DNA from: Selenomonadales bacterium
GTDB lineage: Bacteria; Bacillota; Negativicutes; Sporomusales; UBA7701
DNA: 49,740 bases
Assembly (NCBI GenBank): GCA_018434945.1
Contig: JAHDOI010000013.1
Location: forward strand, 1 to 49,740
Reading direction: 5' to 3'
The notes beneath the pieces are model-generated. The model had not been told where the DNA came from. It ran no database searches and saw only the letters and a program-made list of their open reading frames with translations. Positions 16,035-25,300 of the stretch are shown here, piece by piece. Numbering within the stretch: position 1 is the stretch's first letter; each line of letters opens with the position of its first letter. The position numbers were made by a program, and so were the translations under genes.

Positions 16035-16372
16035 CTTGTTTTTTCGGGGCCGGTTTTGCCCAGTAACACGTAGCGGTTGTAGGCGTCTTTAAGGGCGACG
16101 ATCAGCGGTTTTTGCGCCAGGCCGTGAAAGCGGCGGCGGATGTCTGTCACCATATCGCCCAGTTCTGTCGCCAGGTTGCGGTTTACCAGCAGCGAACGGA
16201 TAAAGTCTTTCGTCATGTCGCGGGCGGTGTTGCAGGTCGCATCGACGATCATATCTGTTTCCTTGTCCACGACGAGGCTGAGAAAGAAAACCTGGTAGTC
16301 GTTGGCGATCGGGTCGTCCTTGGCGGGCTTCGCCACACCGGTTATGAAGACTGTCGTCGACGAATACTCCAT
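16028..16372 (-). CDS. DUF3870-family protein
   Basis: A 114-aa cytoplasmic protein matching my memory of the DUF3870 family: TVFITGVAKPAKDDPIA near the N-terminus, then FFLSLVVDKETDMIVDATCNTARDMTKDFI and RRRFHGLAQKPLIVALKDAYNRY. No signal peptide or membrane segment. Function is unknown. The pattern of a conserved Cys in DATCNTAR suggests a binding role, but this is a guess. It lies upstream of, and in the same direction as, the dehydrogenase-like gene, although a separate promoter and terminator lie between them. ATG 16372 has only a weak ribosome site (GGCTACCAGGA). Confidence 0.75.
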   Translation of the reverse strand: MEYSSTTVFITGVAKPAKDDPIANDYQVFFLSLVVDKETDMIVDATCNTARDMTKDFIRSLLVNRNLATELGDMVTDIRRRFHGLAQKPLIVALKDAYNRYVLLGKTGPEKTSC

Positions 16373-16532
16373 CCTGGTAGCCTCCCGCTCTTACTGTCTC
16401 CACCGCTAAGAAGAACCGTACCGAAACTATTATAGTACCAATAACCGGAAAATTCAATCATTGTTGCTGGCGTGAGAAAAACAGCGGAATATGATCCGGC
16501 GTGACGCGGTTATAGAAAAGCGCTTCCCGATA

Positions 16533-16541
16533 TGATATAAT
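16533..16541 (+). promoter_or_regulatory. Extended -10 promoter of the thioesterase-like gene
   Basis: TG, one base, TATAAT (16536-16541), 50 bases before the start codon at 16591. No strong -35. Confidence 0.55.
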
Positions 16542-16590
16542 TAGATAAATAGTCAGAAATTTCAAACTATACAGAGGGAGGCTGTCTTCA

Positions 16591-17019
16591 ATGGTTAATC
16601 TAAAGGACCACCTGACACCGGGCATCGAAGCGGTCGTCCAGAAAACCGTCCGCGACGCGGATACCGCCGCCCATCACGGCAGCGGCGCCCTCGCCTGCCT
16701 GCTCGCCACGCCGGCTTACGTCGAGCTGATGATCCATGCCGCCGTCCAGGCGGTGGATAAACGGCTGCCTGAAGGCTTCATAACCGTCGGACGCTCCATG
16801 GAATTCACCCACGACGCTCCGACCGGGACCGGCATGACGGTCACCGTCAAGGCCGTGCTGCGGGAAATGGACGGCAACAGGCTGCTTTTCGACATCACCG
16901 CCTGCGACGAACTTGGGCCGATAGGCAGCGGCAAGCACGAGCGGGTCGTCGTCAACCGCGACCAGTTGCTGCTCAAAGCCAAAGAAAGGATGAAGGACAT
17001 CGAACGGAGATTAAAATAA
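16591..17019 (+). CDS. FlK-like hotdog thioesterase-family protein
   Basis: A 142-aa hotdog-fold protein resembling the fluoroacetyl-CoA thioesterase (FlK) group: HHGSGALACLLATPAYVELM (about 30-50), LPEGFITVGRSMEFTHDAPTGTGMTV (about 67-92) and GPIGSGKHERVVVN (about 110-124). Members hydrolyse or bind short acyl-CoAs; a related hotdog enzyme, 3-aminobutyryl-CoA ammonia-lyase, acts in lysine fermentation, so lyase activity cannot be excluded. ATG 16591 follows GAGGGAGG. It has its own promoter and terminator. Its setting among amino/keto acid genes suggests work on a pathway acyl-CoA. Confidence 0.82.
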   Translation: MVNLKDHLTPGIEAVVQKTVRDADTAAHHGSGALACLLATPAYVELMIHAAVQAVDKRLPEGFITVGRSMEFTHDAPTGTGMTVTVKAVLREMDGNRLLFDITACDELGPIGSGKHERVVVNRDQLLLKAKERMKDIERRLK

Positions 17020-17026
17020 CCTTACG

Positions 17027-17068
17027 GCAGGGAAAGCCTGGCAATTGTCCGGCTTTCCCTGCATTTTA
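17027..17068 (+). terminator. Intrinsic terminator
   Basis: A 12-bp stem (17027-17038 with 17051-17062) followed by ATTTTAT, eight bases after the stop of the FlK-like gene. Confidence 0.8.
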
Positions 17069-17132
17069 TCTGTGCGGCCGGTGGGAGAGCGATGTCCCGG
17101 GCTTTTTCACGGTTCCCGGGCATCGGTTCCGA

Positions 17133-17161
17133 TTGTCCAGTATTGTGGGACATGTTATAAT
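17133..17161 (+). promoter_or_regulatory. Promoter of the second hotdog gene
   Basis: TTGTCC (17133-17138), 17-base spacer, TATAAT (17156-17161) with a TG extension at 17153-17154; about 60 bases before the start codon at 17224. Confidence 0.65.
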
Positions 17162-17223
17162 CGAATTGCCTGGATTATTTTTCCGCCAGGTTGTGAACAT
17201 AAATAACTGCGAGGTGACCGAAA

Positions 17224-17685
17224 ATGGCGAAAACAGTTGCCGATTCCGAAGTGCGTTTCTCGAAACAGATTGTTCCGACCCGCGCAAACCCTGGCGGTCG
17301 CGTTCACGCCGGCGAAATTATGCAGATGCTGTACAACGCCGCCCACAAAGCCGCGCAGAAACACTCCGGCACCGATGTCACGGCGGTAGCCGTCGACGAA
17401 ATGGTGTTTTTGCACCCGCTGCACATGGGAACGGTGGTCACCGCCCACGCCTTTTTGACGTTCACCGGCAAGACGTCGATGGAAGTGGAAGTCAACCTTT
17501 ACACTGAAGATCTGCCGGAAACCACGGCTGTGCTGACAGCCTATTTTGTGATGGTTGCCCTGGACGCCCAGCAGCATCCCATCCCCGTCCCCGCCCTTGA
17601 ACCGAAAAACGATGATGAAAGAAAACGCTTTGACGAAGGTCAGCGTCGCTACGGGGCGCGGCGGAAACTGAAATCCGTACATTAG
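17224..17685 (+). CDS. Hotdog-fold acyl-CoA thioesterase-like protein
   Basis: A 153-aa protein of the acyl-CoA hydrolase/4HBT type: TRANPGGRVHAGEIMQML (about 19-36), TDVTAVAVDEMVFLHPLHMGTVVTAHAFLTFTGKTSM (about 55-90) and a charged C-terminal tail. The HAGEIM region corresponds to the active-site helix of YciA-like thioesterases; the general arrangement also resembles 3-aminobutyryl-CoA ammonia-lyase, so the activity could be hydrolysis or ammonia elimination. ATG 17224 follows GAGGTGA. It has its own promoter and a downstream stem-loop. Confidence 0.82.
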   Translation: MAKTVADSEVRFSKQIVPTRANPGGRVHAGEIMQMLYNAAHKAAQKHSGTDVTAVAVDEMVFLHPLHMGTVVTAHAFLTFTGKTSMEVEVNLYTEDLPETTAVLTAYFVMVALDAQQHPIPVPALEPKNDDERKRFDEGQRRYGARRKLKSVH

Positions 17686-17729
17686 ACCTCGAACCAGGCC
17701 CGGGCCTTAACAACTGTCTTCAACAACCG

Positions 17730-17764
17730 AGAGATGCCACCCGCCTGCTGCGGGTGGCATCTCT
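17730..17764 (+). terminator. Strong stem-loop after the hotdog gene
   Basis: A perfect 15-bp inverted repeat (17730-17744 with 17750-17764, loop CTGCT). No T-run follows, so it may act as an mRNA 3' end rather than a classical terminator. Confidence 0.6.
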
Positions 17765-17829
17765 GGCGACGGGCGGAGGCGGAAAGATTCCGCCGGTTGA
17801 CATGTTTTCACCGCACACGGCGCCATATA

Positions 17830-17838
17830 TGTTATAAT
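17830..17838 (+). promoter_or_regulatory. Extended -10 promoter of the glcD/glcF-like operon
   Basis: TG, one base, TATAAT (17833-17838), about 50 bases before the start codon at 17887. A TTGACA at 17797-17802 is 30 bases away, too far to be its -35. Confidence 0.5.
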
Positions 17839-17886
17839 TTGGATTAGGGCCCAAGCTGAACGACACAATCACCGGGAGGCGCAAAG

Positions 17887-19275
17887 ATGATTAACGAAGC
17901 CATCAGAGAAAAACTGCGGGCGGCCGTAGGGGCCGAAAATGTCCTCGACAAAGACCTCGACCGTTTCGGCTATTCCTACGACTCCTCCTTCATCCCCCTG
18001 CTGCCGGCCAACAATCCCGATATTGTCGTCCGTCCGTCGACGACCGCCGAGGTGTCTGCCGTTCTGGCAATCGCCAATGAGCACGGCATCCCCGTAACCG
18101 CGCGGGGCGCGGCCAGCGGGCGCACCGGCGGCAGCATCCCCGTCCGCGGGGGCATATCGCTATCTCTCGACCGGATGACAAAAATCATCGAGCTTGATGA
18201 GCGCAACATGATGGTCACCGTCGAACCGGGGGTAAGGACGATCGACCTCTATAACCACTGCGCCGCCAAAGGGCTGTTCTACCCGCCCGACCCGGCCAGC
18301 TGGAAAATGTCCACAATCGGCGGCAACGTCGCCGAAAATGCCGGCGGCATGCGGGCCGTCAAATACGGCGTGACCAGCAATTACGTCATGGGGCTCGAGG
18401 TCGTCCTCGCCGACGGCCGCGTTATCACCACCGGCGGCAAGGCGATCAAGAACGTCACCGGCTACAATATGACCAGCCTGTTCACCGGTTCGGAGGGCAC
18501 CCTCGGCATAATCACCAAGGTGCTGCTCAGGCTCATCCCCATGCCCAAGGTCCGTAACACCCTGCAACTGATGTTTCCTTCGCTCGATGACGCCTGCGCC
18601 ACCATCCACGGCATGCTCCAGGCAGGGGTCGTGCCGGCTTCGGCGGAACTGATGGATAAGATGAGCATCCAGGCGGTCGCCCGCCACCGCAAGCTGGACC
18701 TCGATCAGGCCATCGAGGCATGCGTCATTATCGAGATCGACGGCGAAGACGAGGCCGCGCTTGTCAAGCAGGCCAGCATGATTGAGCAGATCGCCCGCGG
18801 GTTTGGGGTGTCAGAAGTGCGCATCGCCGCCTCGCCGAAGGAAGCAGAAGACATCTGGGCTATCCGCCGCGGCCTGAGTTCGGCCGTCGGCGCCCTGGCG
18901 CCCACCCGCCTCGGCGAAGACATCTCCGTGCCGCGCGACGCTTTCCCCGAAGTCGTCCGCCGCATAAAAAAGATCGCGGAAAAGTACAACCTCCCCATCG
19001 CCGTATACGGCCATGCCGGCGACGGCAACCTCCACCCGTCGGTTCTTTGCGATCTCGACAACCCCGAGGAAGCCGAGCGGGTCCACAAGGCGGTCGACGA
19101 AATCTTCGCCGCCGCGCTGGCTGTAGGCGGCACGCTGTCCGGCGAGCACGGCATCGGTATGACAAAGCGCCGCTATATAGCCGACGCCCTGGGTGAGGAC
19201 GGCGTCGCCGCCCTCAAGGCCGTCAAACAGGCTCTCGACCCCAAAGGCATTCTCAACCCCGACAAAATCTGGTGA
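17887..19275 (+). CDS. glcD: FAD-linked 2-hydroxyacid dehydrogenase (GlcD family)
   Basis: A 462-aa flavoprotein. The FAD_binding_4 domain spans about 40-180 (IVVRPSTTAEVSAVLAIANEHGIPVTARGAASGRTGGS, then GGNVAENAGGMRAVKYG), and the FAD-oxidase C-terminal domain follows with VYGHAGDGNLHPS and LSGEHGIGMTKR near 378-425. The family oxidises glycolate, D-lactate or D-2-hydroxyglutarate in the cytoplasm and passes electrons to an Fe-S partner. That partner is the next gene, 21 bases downstream. ATG 17887 follows GGGAGG. The exact hydroxyacid is not defined by sequence; the neighbouring catabolic genes suggest an intermediate of that pathway. Confidence 0.93.
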   Translation: MINEAIREKLRAAVGAENVLDKDLDRFGYSYDSSFIPLLPANNPDIVVRPSTTAEVSAVLAIANEHGIPVTARGAASGRTGGSIPVRGGISLSLDRMTKIIELDERNMMVTVEPGVRTIDLYNHCAAKGLFYPPDPASWKMSTIGGNVAENAGGMRAVKYGVTSNYVMGLEVVLADGRVITTGGKAIKNVTGYNMTSLFTGSEGTLGIITKVLLRLIPMPKVRNTLQLMFPSLDDACATIHGMLQAGVVPASAELMDKMSIQAVARHRKLDLDQAIEACVIIEIDGEDEAALVKQASMIEQIARGFGVSEVRIAASPKEAEDIWAIRRGLSSAVGALAPTRLGEDISVPRDAFPEVVRRIKKIAEKYNLPIAVYGHAGDGNLHPSVLCDLDNPEEAERVHKAVDEIFAAALAVGGTLSGEHGIGMTKRRYIADALGEDGVAALKAVKQALDPKGILNPDKIW

Positions 19276-19296
19276 CAGTGAGCAAGGAGTCTTGAC

Positions 19297-20523
19297 ATGA
19301 CAACGACTAACACCCGCGACCTGTTGAAGGAAGTCAAGGATATCGTCACTCAGTGCGACCGCTGCGGCACGTGCCTGACCGTCTGCCCGCTGTTCGGCGT
19401 CAAGGACGTCGAGGCTGCGAGCGCCCGCGGCAAGAACAACATCGCCCGCGCCGTCGTCGAAGGCGGCTTTAAGCCCGACGCCGGCGTCCTCGAGGCGATG
19501 AACTTCTGCCTGCTGTGCCGGACATGCATCGACAACTGCCCAAGCAAGGTCAAGACCGATGAGGCGATGATCGCCCTCCGCCAGTACATTTCCGACCGGC
19601 AAGGCGGGCCGGGCGTCAAATACCGCGCTCTCGGCGTCATGATGAAAAAACGCAACCTCGTCAAGTTCTCCGCCGGTGCGCTCAAGGTGGTGCGCAAACT
19701 CGGCCTGGGCGGCCTTGTGCCCTTCGGCATGGCGCCGGCGCCGTTCACCCGCGAGCAGTACCTGTCCCGGTTCGCCGGCCCGGCGGCGCTGGCAGGCGAG
19801 CCGCCCGCCGCCCGGGGCGCTGTCGTCGAAAACGCTAAAGTCGCCTACTTTCAGGGCTGCGGCATGCGGATGATGTTCCCCGAGGCGGTGGCCGACACCC
19901 TCGCCGTCCTCGGTACCGTTTCCACGCCCAGGCAGGTCGACAACGTCTGTTGCGGCTTGCCCCACCTGGCCCACGGTCTGCGGGAAGATTTTCTCGCTTT
20001 AGCGAAAGAGAACATCAGCCTGTTCGCCGCCGACGACATCGTCGTCAGCGACTGCGCCAGCTGCGCCGGCACCCTCAAGCATTTCGGCGCCTACCTTGCG
20101 GACGACCCCGAGTGGCAGGAAGCCGCCAAAGCCTTCAGCGCCAAGGTCATGAGCCTGTCGGAATATCTGGTCAAGGCCGGCTACAAGCCGCGCCAGCGTT
20201 CATCCGCCAAGATGACCTTCCACGAGCCGTGCCACCTCGGCCGCGGTCAGGGCATCAAAAAAGAACCCCGCCAACTCTTGGGCGCGGCGGGGGACTTTGT
20301 CGAAATGGCGGGCGCCGACACCTGCTGCGGCGGGGCCGGGTCGTTCCACACCGACTACCCTGAGATCGCCGCCGCCATCCTCGACAAGAAACGGGCCAAC
20401 ATCGAGAAAAGCGGCGCCGACATCGTCGTGTCCGAGTGCCCGGTCTGCCTCGTGCAGATGAATAAGGCCGCCCTGAAAAGCGGCGGCCGTTTCAAGGTCA
20501 TGCACATCAGCCAGGTTCTGTAG
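19297..20523 (+). CDS. glcF: (Fe-S)-binding oxidoreductase subunit (GlcF family)
   Basis: A 408-aa partner of the GlcD-like flavoprotein. Two ferredoxin-type [4Fe-4S] motifs lie near the N-terminus, CDRCGTCLTVCP and CLLCRTCIDNCP (about residues 19-30 and 69-80). Two CCG domains follow, with NVCCGLPHL near 212 and DTCCGGAGSF near 344; such domains can bind a noncubane cluster and resemble heterodisulfide reductase subunit B. It probably transfers electrons from the flavin to a membrane quinone or another carrier. ATG 19297 follows AAGGAG. It is last in the operon; a terminator follows at 20551. Confidence 0.93.
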   Translation: MTTTNTRDLLKEVKDIVTQCDRCGTCLTVCPLFGVKDVEAASARGKNNIARAVVEGGFKPDAGVLEAMNFCLLCRTCIDNCPSKVKTDEAMIALRQYISDRQGGPGVKYRALGVMMKKRNLVKFSAGALKVVRKLGLGGLVPFGMAPAPFTREQYLSRFAGPAALAGEPPAARGAVVENAKVAYFQGCGMRMMFPEAVADTLAVLGTVSTPRQVDNVCCGLPHLAHGLREDFLALAKENISLFAADDIVVSDCASCAGTLKHFGAYLADDPEWQEAAKAFSAKVMSLSEYLVKAGYKPRQRSSAKMTFHEPCHLGRGQGIKKEPRQLLGAAGDFVEMAGADTCCGGAGSFHTDYPEIAAAILDKKRANIEKSGADIVVSECPVCLVQMNKAALKSGGRFKVMHISQVL

Positions 20524-20550
20524 CAGGCGCTTTCGCGCCCGTAAAGCGAA

Positions 20551-20590
20551 CCGGCCGCGCGGGCAAGTCGGCGCGGCCGGCGTGCTTTTT
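20551..20590. terminator. Intrinsic terminator between convergent genes
   Basis: A perfect 10-bp GC-only stem (20551-20560 with 20571-20580) followed by CGTGCTTTTT on the plus strand, just after the glcF-like gene and touching the 3' end of the minus-strand MarR gene. Confidence 0.7.
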
Positions 20591-21024
20591 CAGGGCAGCT
20601 TGCGGATGATCTCCTGCAACGGGCCGAGAGCATCGCCAAGCCGCGCAAGGTCATGCTCGTCGAGGCAGGCGATCCGTGTCTCGAAAATGCCGATGGCTTC
20701 CAGTCTTTTCTCGGCGAGGAAATCGCTCCCGGCCTGCGAAAGACGAATCTTCACCACCCGGCGGTCGCAAGGGTCCGGCTCTCTCAGCACCAGCCCTGCC
20801 GCCACCAGCCGGTCCACGATCGGCGTCAGCTGCTGCTTGGCGATCAGCACATCGCCGGCAAGTTCGCTCATGGTGGCGCATTGCCGCTCGCACAGCGTGA
20901 ACAGCACATGCATCTGCATCGGGCTGAACTCGTGCTTGGCCTGCTGGGCGGCATGGCGCACCAGCCGTTTGCGGAGGAGGAAAAGCAGGTCAAACAATTG
21001 CTCGGCGGTTTCCGTCCGGTTCAT
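20590..21024 (-). CDS. MarR-family transcriptional regulator
   Basis: A 144-aa winged-helix regulator. The recognition region reads MSELAGDVLIAKQQLTPIVDRLVAAGLVLREPDPCDRRVVKIRLSQAG in consecutive segments (about 50-100), with the DRR wing typical of MarR. ATG 21024 follows GGGGAGG at seven bases; the upstream in-frame start at 21051 has none. It is divergent from an RND efflux operon, with an AT-rich palindrome between them, which is the usual arrangement for a repressor that responds to a toxic compound. The inducer is unknown. Confidence 0.93.
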   Translation of the reverse strand: MNRTETAEQLFDLLFLLRKRLVRHAAQQAKHEFSPMQMHVLFTLCERQCATMSELAGDVLIAKQQLTPIVDRLVAAGLVLREPDPCDRRVVKIRLSQAGSDFLAEKRLEAIGIFETRIACLDEHDLARLGDALGPLQEIIRKLP

Positions 21025-21112
21025 GAAAGCGCCTCCCCACCGTTTTTTCACGTTGACAAGCCACTGATAGAAGCAGTAATATGTAATATATAGTAAACAT
21101 ATCTTAACAATA

Positions 21113-21136
21113 TATTATTATTAATATTTAATAATA
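21113..21136. promoter_or_regulatory. Palindromic operator candidate for the MarR regulator
   Basis: TATTATTA and TAATAATA arms separated by eight bases, centred in the AT-rich gap between the marR-like gene and the RND adaptor gene. Size and position fit a MarR dimer site controlling both directions. Confidence 0.55.
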
Positions 21137-21215
21137 TTTTAGCATAAACATTGTCAAAAGTCGATAATCGCTGGCAAACTTGCCGGAGCCCTTATAAATT
21201 AAGGAGGATTTCTCG

Positions 21216-22373
21216 ATGCTCAGAACTATCAGCAAGCGCAGCAGCTACGCCGGCCTGGTCGCCGCGGTACTCGTGGCTGCCACGGTCGCCGGCTGCGGCG
21301 GCAAACAGGCGCAACCGGCCCAGGCCGTGGCTGTCAAAGCTACCAAGGTCGTTAAGCGGGATACTCCGGTTACATACGAGTATGTCGGCCAGGTGATCGC
21401 CAAGAACGAGGTGCAGATCAGGGCCAAGGTTTCCGGCAACATCACCGCCAAGATGGTGAACGGCGGCGCGACTGTCACCGAAGGGCAGCCGCTTTTCCAG
21501 ATCGACCGCCGCCAGTACGAAACCGCCCTTTTGACCGCCCAGGCGACTCTCGCCCAGTCGGAGGCGACGCTTGCCAACTCCCGTCTCGACACAATCCGCT
21601 ATCAGAAGCTGGCCGCCCAGCAGGCGATCGCCAAACAGGCTCTCGACACCCAACTGTCCGCCGAGGCCCAACACGCCGCCGTCGTCGCCGCCAATCAGGC
21701 ACGCGTCCAGCAGGCGGCCAACGACCTCAGCGACACACTGATCGTCGCGCCCTTCAGCGGCCGCATAGACGTCAAGGACCCGGCTGTCGGCAGCTATGTC
21801 ACGGCCGGATCGACAGTCCTGGCAACCATCTCGACGGTCGATCCCGTGTTTGTCCAGTTCAGCCTGAGCGAGACGGAATACCTCAAATTCACCCGCATGG
21901 GCTCGGTCAGCGCCACGGGCGAATGGGGCAAAAATCTCACCTTGCTGCTGAGCGACGGCACCAAGTACCCGCTCGCCGGCCAGATCGAACAGATCGACCG
22001 CGGCTTGAACACCGAAACCGGCACGCTCACAATCAAGGCGTCGTTTGCCAATCCGCAGAAAATCCTCATCCCCGGCATGTTCGCACGGATAACCGCTCAG
22101 GGAGAAATGCGCTCCGGCGCGCTTTTGGTGCCTGAGCGAGCCGTGCAGGAGATGCTGGGCAAGACCTTCCTCACCGTCGTCGGCGAGGGCGACAAGGCCG
22201 AATCGAAAGCGGTCAAAATGGGGCCGAAGGTCGGCACGATGTGGATCGTCGAAGAAGGTTTGTCCGAAGGCGATATTATAGTCGTGGAAGGCTTCGCCAA
22301 GGCGCCGCCGGGCACCGCCCTCAAAGTAGCGATGATAGCGCCGGAAGACATCAAGCCAGCGGCGAAGCAATAG
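21216..22373 (+). CDS. RND efflux periplasmic adaptor (membrane fusion lipoprotein)
   Basis: A 385-aa AcrA/MexA-type adaptor. Its N-terminus is a lipoprotein signal with VAGC (Cys about residue 27). It continues with a barrel-sandwich segment (YVGQVIAKNEVQIRAKVSGNI near 53 and PLFQIDRRQYETAL near 92), a helical hairpin of Ala/Gln-rich repeats (about 100-165), the DTLIVAPFSGRID return strand, and beta-barrel and membrane-proximal domains (ETGTLTIKA, ILIPGMFARI, LLVPERAVQEM). It links the inner-membrane pump to an outer-membrane channel. ATG 21216 follows AAGGAGG. The pump gene follows after ten bases. Confidence 0.95.
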   Translation: MLRTISKRSSYAGLVAAVLVAATVAGCGGKQAQPAQAVAVKATKVVKRDTPVTYEYVGQVIAKNEVQIRAKVSGNITAKMVNGGATVTEGQPLFQIDRRQYETALLTAQATLAQSEATLANSRLDTIRYQKLAAQQAIAKQALDTQLSAEAQHAAVVAANQARVQQAANDLSDTLIVAPFSGRIDVKDPAVGSYVTAGSTVLATISTVDPVFVQFSLSETEYLKFTRMGSVSATGEWGKNLTLLLSDGTKYPLAGQIEQIDRGLNTETGTLTIKASFANPQKILIPGMFARITAQGEMRSGALLVPERAVQEMLGKTFLTVVGEGDKAESKAVKMGPKVGTMWIVEEGLSEGDIIVVEGFAKAPPGTALKVAMIAPEDIKPAAKQ

Positions 22374-22383
22374 GAGGTACCCT

Positions 22384-25300
22384 GTGGCTAAATTCTTTAT
22401 CGACAGGCCGATCTTCGCCATCGTGCTGTCGATCGTCATAACCCTCGGCGGCCTGATATCCGCCTTCAACCTGCCGATTGCCCAGTACCCGCAGATAACG
22501 CCGCCGCAGGTCAGCGTGAGCACGTTCTACGCCGGCGCGAACGCCGACGTCATCGAGCAAACGGTCGCCCAGGTCATCGAGCAGCAGGTCAACGGCGTCG
22601 AAGACATGATCGCGATGCAGTCCACCAGCTCCGACAATGGCTCTTACTACTCGCTGAGCGTCAAGTTCGAGCTCGGCAAGAACGCCGACCTGGCGACCGT
22701 CCAGACTCAGAACCGCGTCGCCCAGGCCAACGCCGCCCTGCCCGACGACGTGCAGCAGGCCGGCGTCTCGACCTTCAAGGCCTCGCAGGATCGGGCGCTT
22801 ATTTTCGCTCTCTACTCCCCGAATGGTACTTATGATAAAACCTTCCTGAAGAACTACGGCAGCCTGAACTTCGTCGACGACCTCAAACGCGTCAAGGGCG
22901 TCGGCGAGGTCAGCGAATTCGGCTCCGACTTCGCGATGCGCATCTGGCTGCAGCCCGATAAGATGGCCCAACTCAAGGTCACGTCCGGCGACGTCGCCAC
23001 CGCCATCAGGCAACAGAACATCCAGGCCCCGGCAGGGATAGTCGGCCAGCTGCCCTCCAACCCGAACCAGGAGCACCAGTACAGCCTGCGCGCCAAAGGC
23101 CGCCTGACAGAGCCGGAGGAATTTGCCCGCATCGTCGTCCGGTCAAAACCCGACGGCTCGTTCATCCGCGTCGGCGATGTCGCTACTGTCGAGCTCGGCG
23201 CCAAGGACTACGGCTTCTTCTCCGACACCGCCGGCCAGCCCACGGCCGGGTTCTCAGTCCAGCTCAGTCCCGACGCCAACGCCCTCGAGACGGTCGCCAA
23301 CTGTATCGCCGTAATCGAGGAAGCCGCCAAGCGCTTCCCCAACGACATGAAGTACAAGGTCGTCTTCGACAGCGCCAACTATGTGCGCGAATCGATGGAA
23401 GAGGTGGCCTGGACTTTCGCCGAGGCGATCAGCCTCGTGCTGCTCGTCGTTTTCATCTTCCTCAAGAGCTGGCGGGCCACGCTCATCCCGATGCTCGCCG
23501 TGCCGGTGTCGCTCATCGGTACTTTCGGCGCTTTCCTCCTCCTCGGCTTCTCCATCAACACCCTCACCCTGTTCGCCATGGTGCTGGCCATCGGCCTCGT
23601 CGTCGACGACGCCATCGTCGTCATCGAGGCGGTCGAGCACCACATGCGCTATAACGGCCTCAGCCCGCACGACGCCACCGTAAGGGCGATGAGCGAGGTT
23701 CAGGGGCCGGTCGTCGCCATCGCCTTCGTGCTGGCGTCGGTCTTCATCCCTGTCGCCTTCCTCGGCGGCACGATGGGCGTCCTCTACAAGCAGTTCGCCC
23801 TCACCGTCGCCGTCTCCATGGGCCTGTCGGCTCTCGTCGCCTTGTCCCTCACCCCGGCGCTGTGCGCCCTGCTCCTCGAGCCCTATAACCCCAACGCGCA
23901 CGGCGGCAGGATCGGCATGGTGCTGGAAAAATTCAACGACTGGTTCGACAGGATGGTCGAGCGTTACGGCGGCTTCCTTGCCAAGCTGTTTCCCAGGGCG
24001 CGCCTGGCCCTCGTGCTCCTCGTTGTGCTGATCATCCTCACAGGCGCCCTTTTCAGGATGCTGCCCTCGTCCTTCGTTCCCAGCGAGGACCAGGGATTCG
24101 TAATCACCAGCGTCTCCCTGCCGGAAGCGTCCAACATGAACCGTACCCGCGAGATCATCAACAAGGTCGCCGCCAACATCGACGAACAACCCGGCGTCGA
24201 TACAACCATGGCCGTAACCGGCTTCGACCTCCTCAGCGGCGGCCGCAAGCCCAACGTCGGCGTCATTTTCACCAAGCTCGACCCCTGGGACGAGCGGACT
24301 TCGAAGCAGCTCTCGGTCGACAGCCAGATCCAGAAGATTTTCATGAACAATGCCAGCATCCCCGAGGCAACCATCCTGGCGTTCGCCCCGCCGTCCCTGC
24401 CCGGCATCGGCACAACCGGCGGCTTCACGATGATGATCGAGGACCGCGCCGGCACGACGCTCGACGAGATGGACAAAGTTTCGAAGGAATTCATCGCTGC
24501 CGCCCGCAAGCGTCCCGAGATCGGCATGATCTACTCCTCGTTCAGCAGCAACACCCCCGGCTACGAGTTCGAGGTCGACCGCGAGAAGGCCCTGAAGCTC
24601 GGTGTCCCGGTTAACGAGGTGTTCAGCGCCCTCCAGGCGTACTTCGGCGGCTCGCAGATCAACGACTTCAACCGCTTCGGCCGCTCCTACAAGGTCATCA
24701 TGCAGGCGGAGCCGCAGTTCAGGTCCGACGTCGACGCCCTTCGTTTCTTCTACGTCCGCAGCAGTGCGGGCACGATGGTGCCGCTCAACAACCTGCTGAA
24801 GCCCAAACCCGTCAACGCCCCGTCACTCATCAAGCGCTTCAACAGCTACCGCGCCATCCAGATCGGCGGCAATCCCGCCCCCGGCTACAGCTCCGGGCAG
24901 GCGCTCGTTGCCCTCGAGCAGGTCGCCAGGGAGACGCTGCCGACCGGGTTTGCTTTCGAATGGGCCGATCAGAGCCGCGAGGAGAAGATCTCCGGCAGCA
25001 AGGCGCCGCTGATGTTCGCCCTCTCCATCCTGTTCGTCTTCCTCTGCCTGGCGGCGCTGTACGAGAGCTGGACCGTGCCCTTCGCCGTCCTGCTGTGCGT
25101 GCCCACCGGCGTTTTCGGCGCCTTCTTCTTCCAGTACGGACGCCACCTGTTCAATAACCATATCAACAACAACATCTACATGCAGATCGCTCTGATCATG
25201 CTCATCGGTCTGGCGGCCAAGAACGCCATCCTGATCGTCGAATTCGCCAAGGTCAGGGTCGACAAGGGGATGGCCTTCATCCCGGCGGCCATCGAGGCGG

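Noticed and set aside
17797..17838. TTGACA as -35 for the TATAAT before glcD
   Set aside because: The spacer is 30 bases, too long; the -10 is more likely an extended type.
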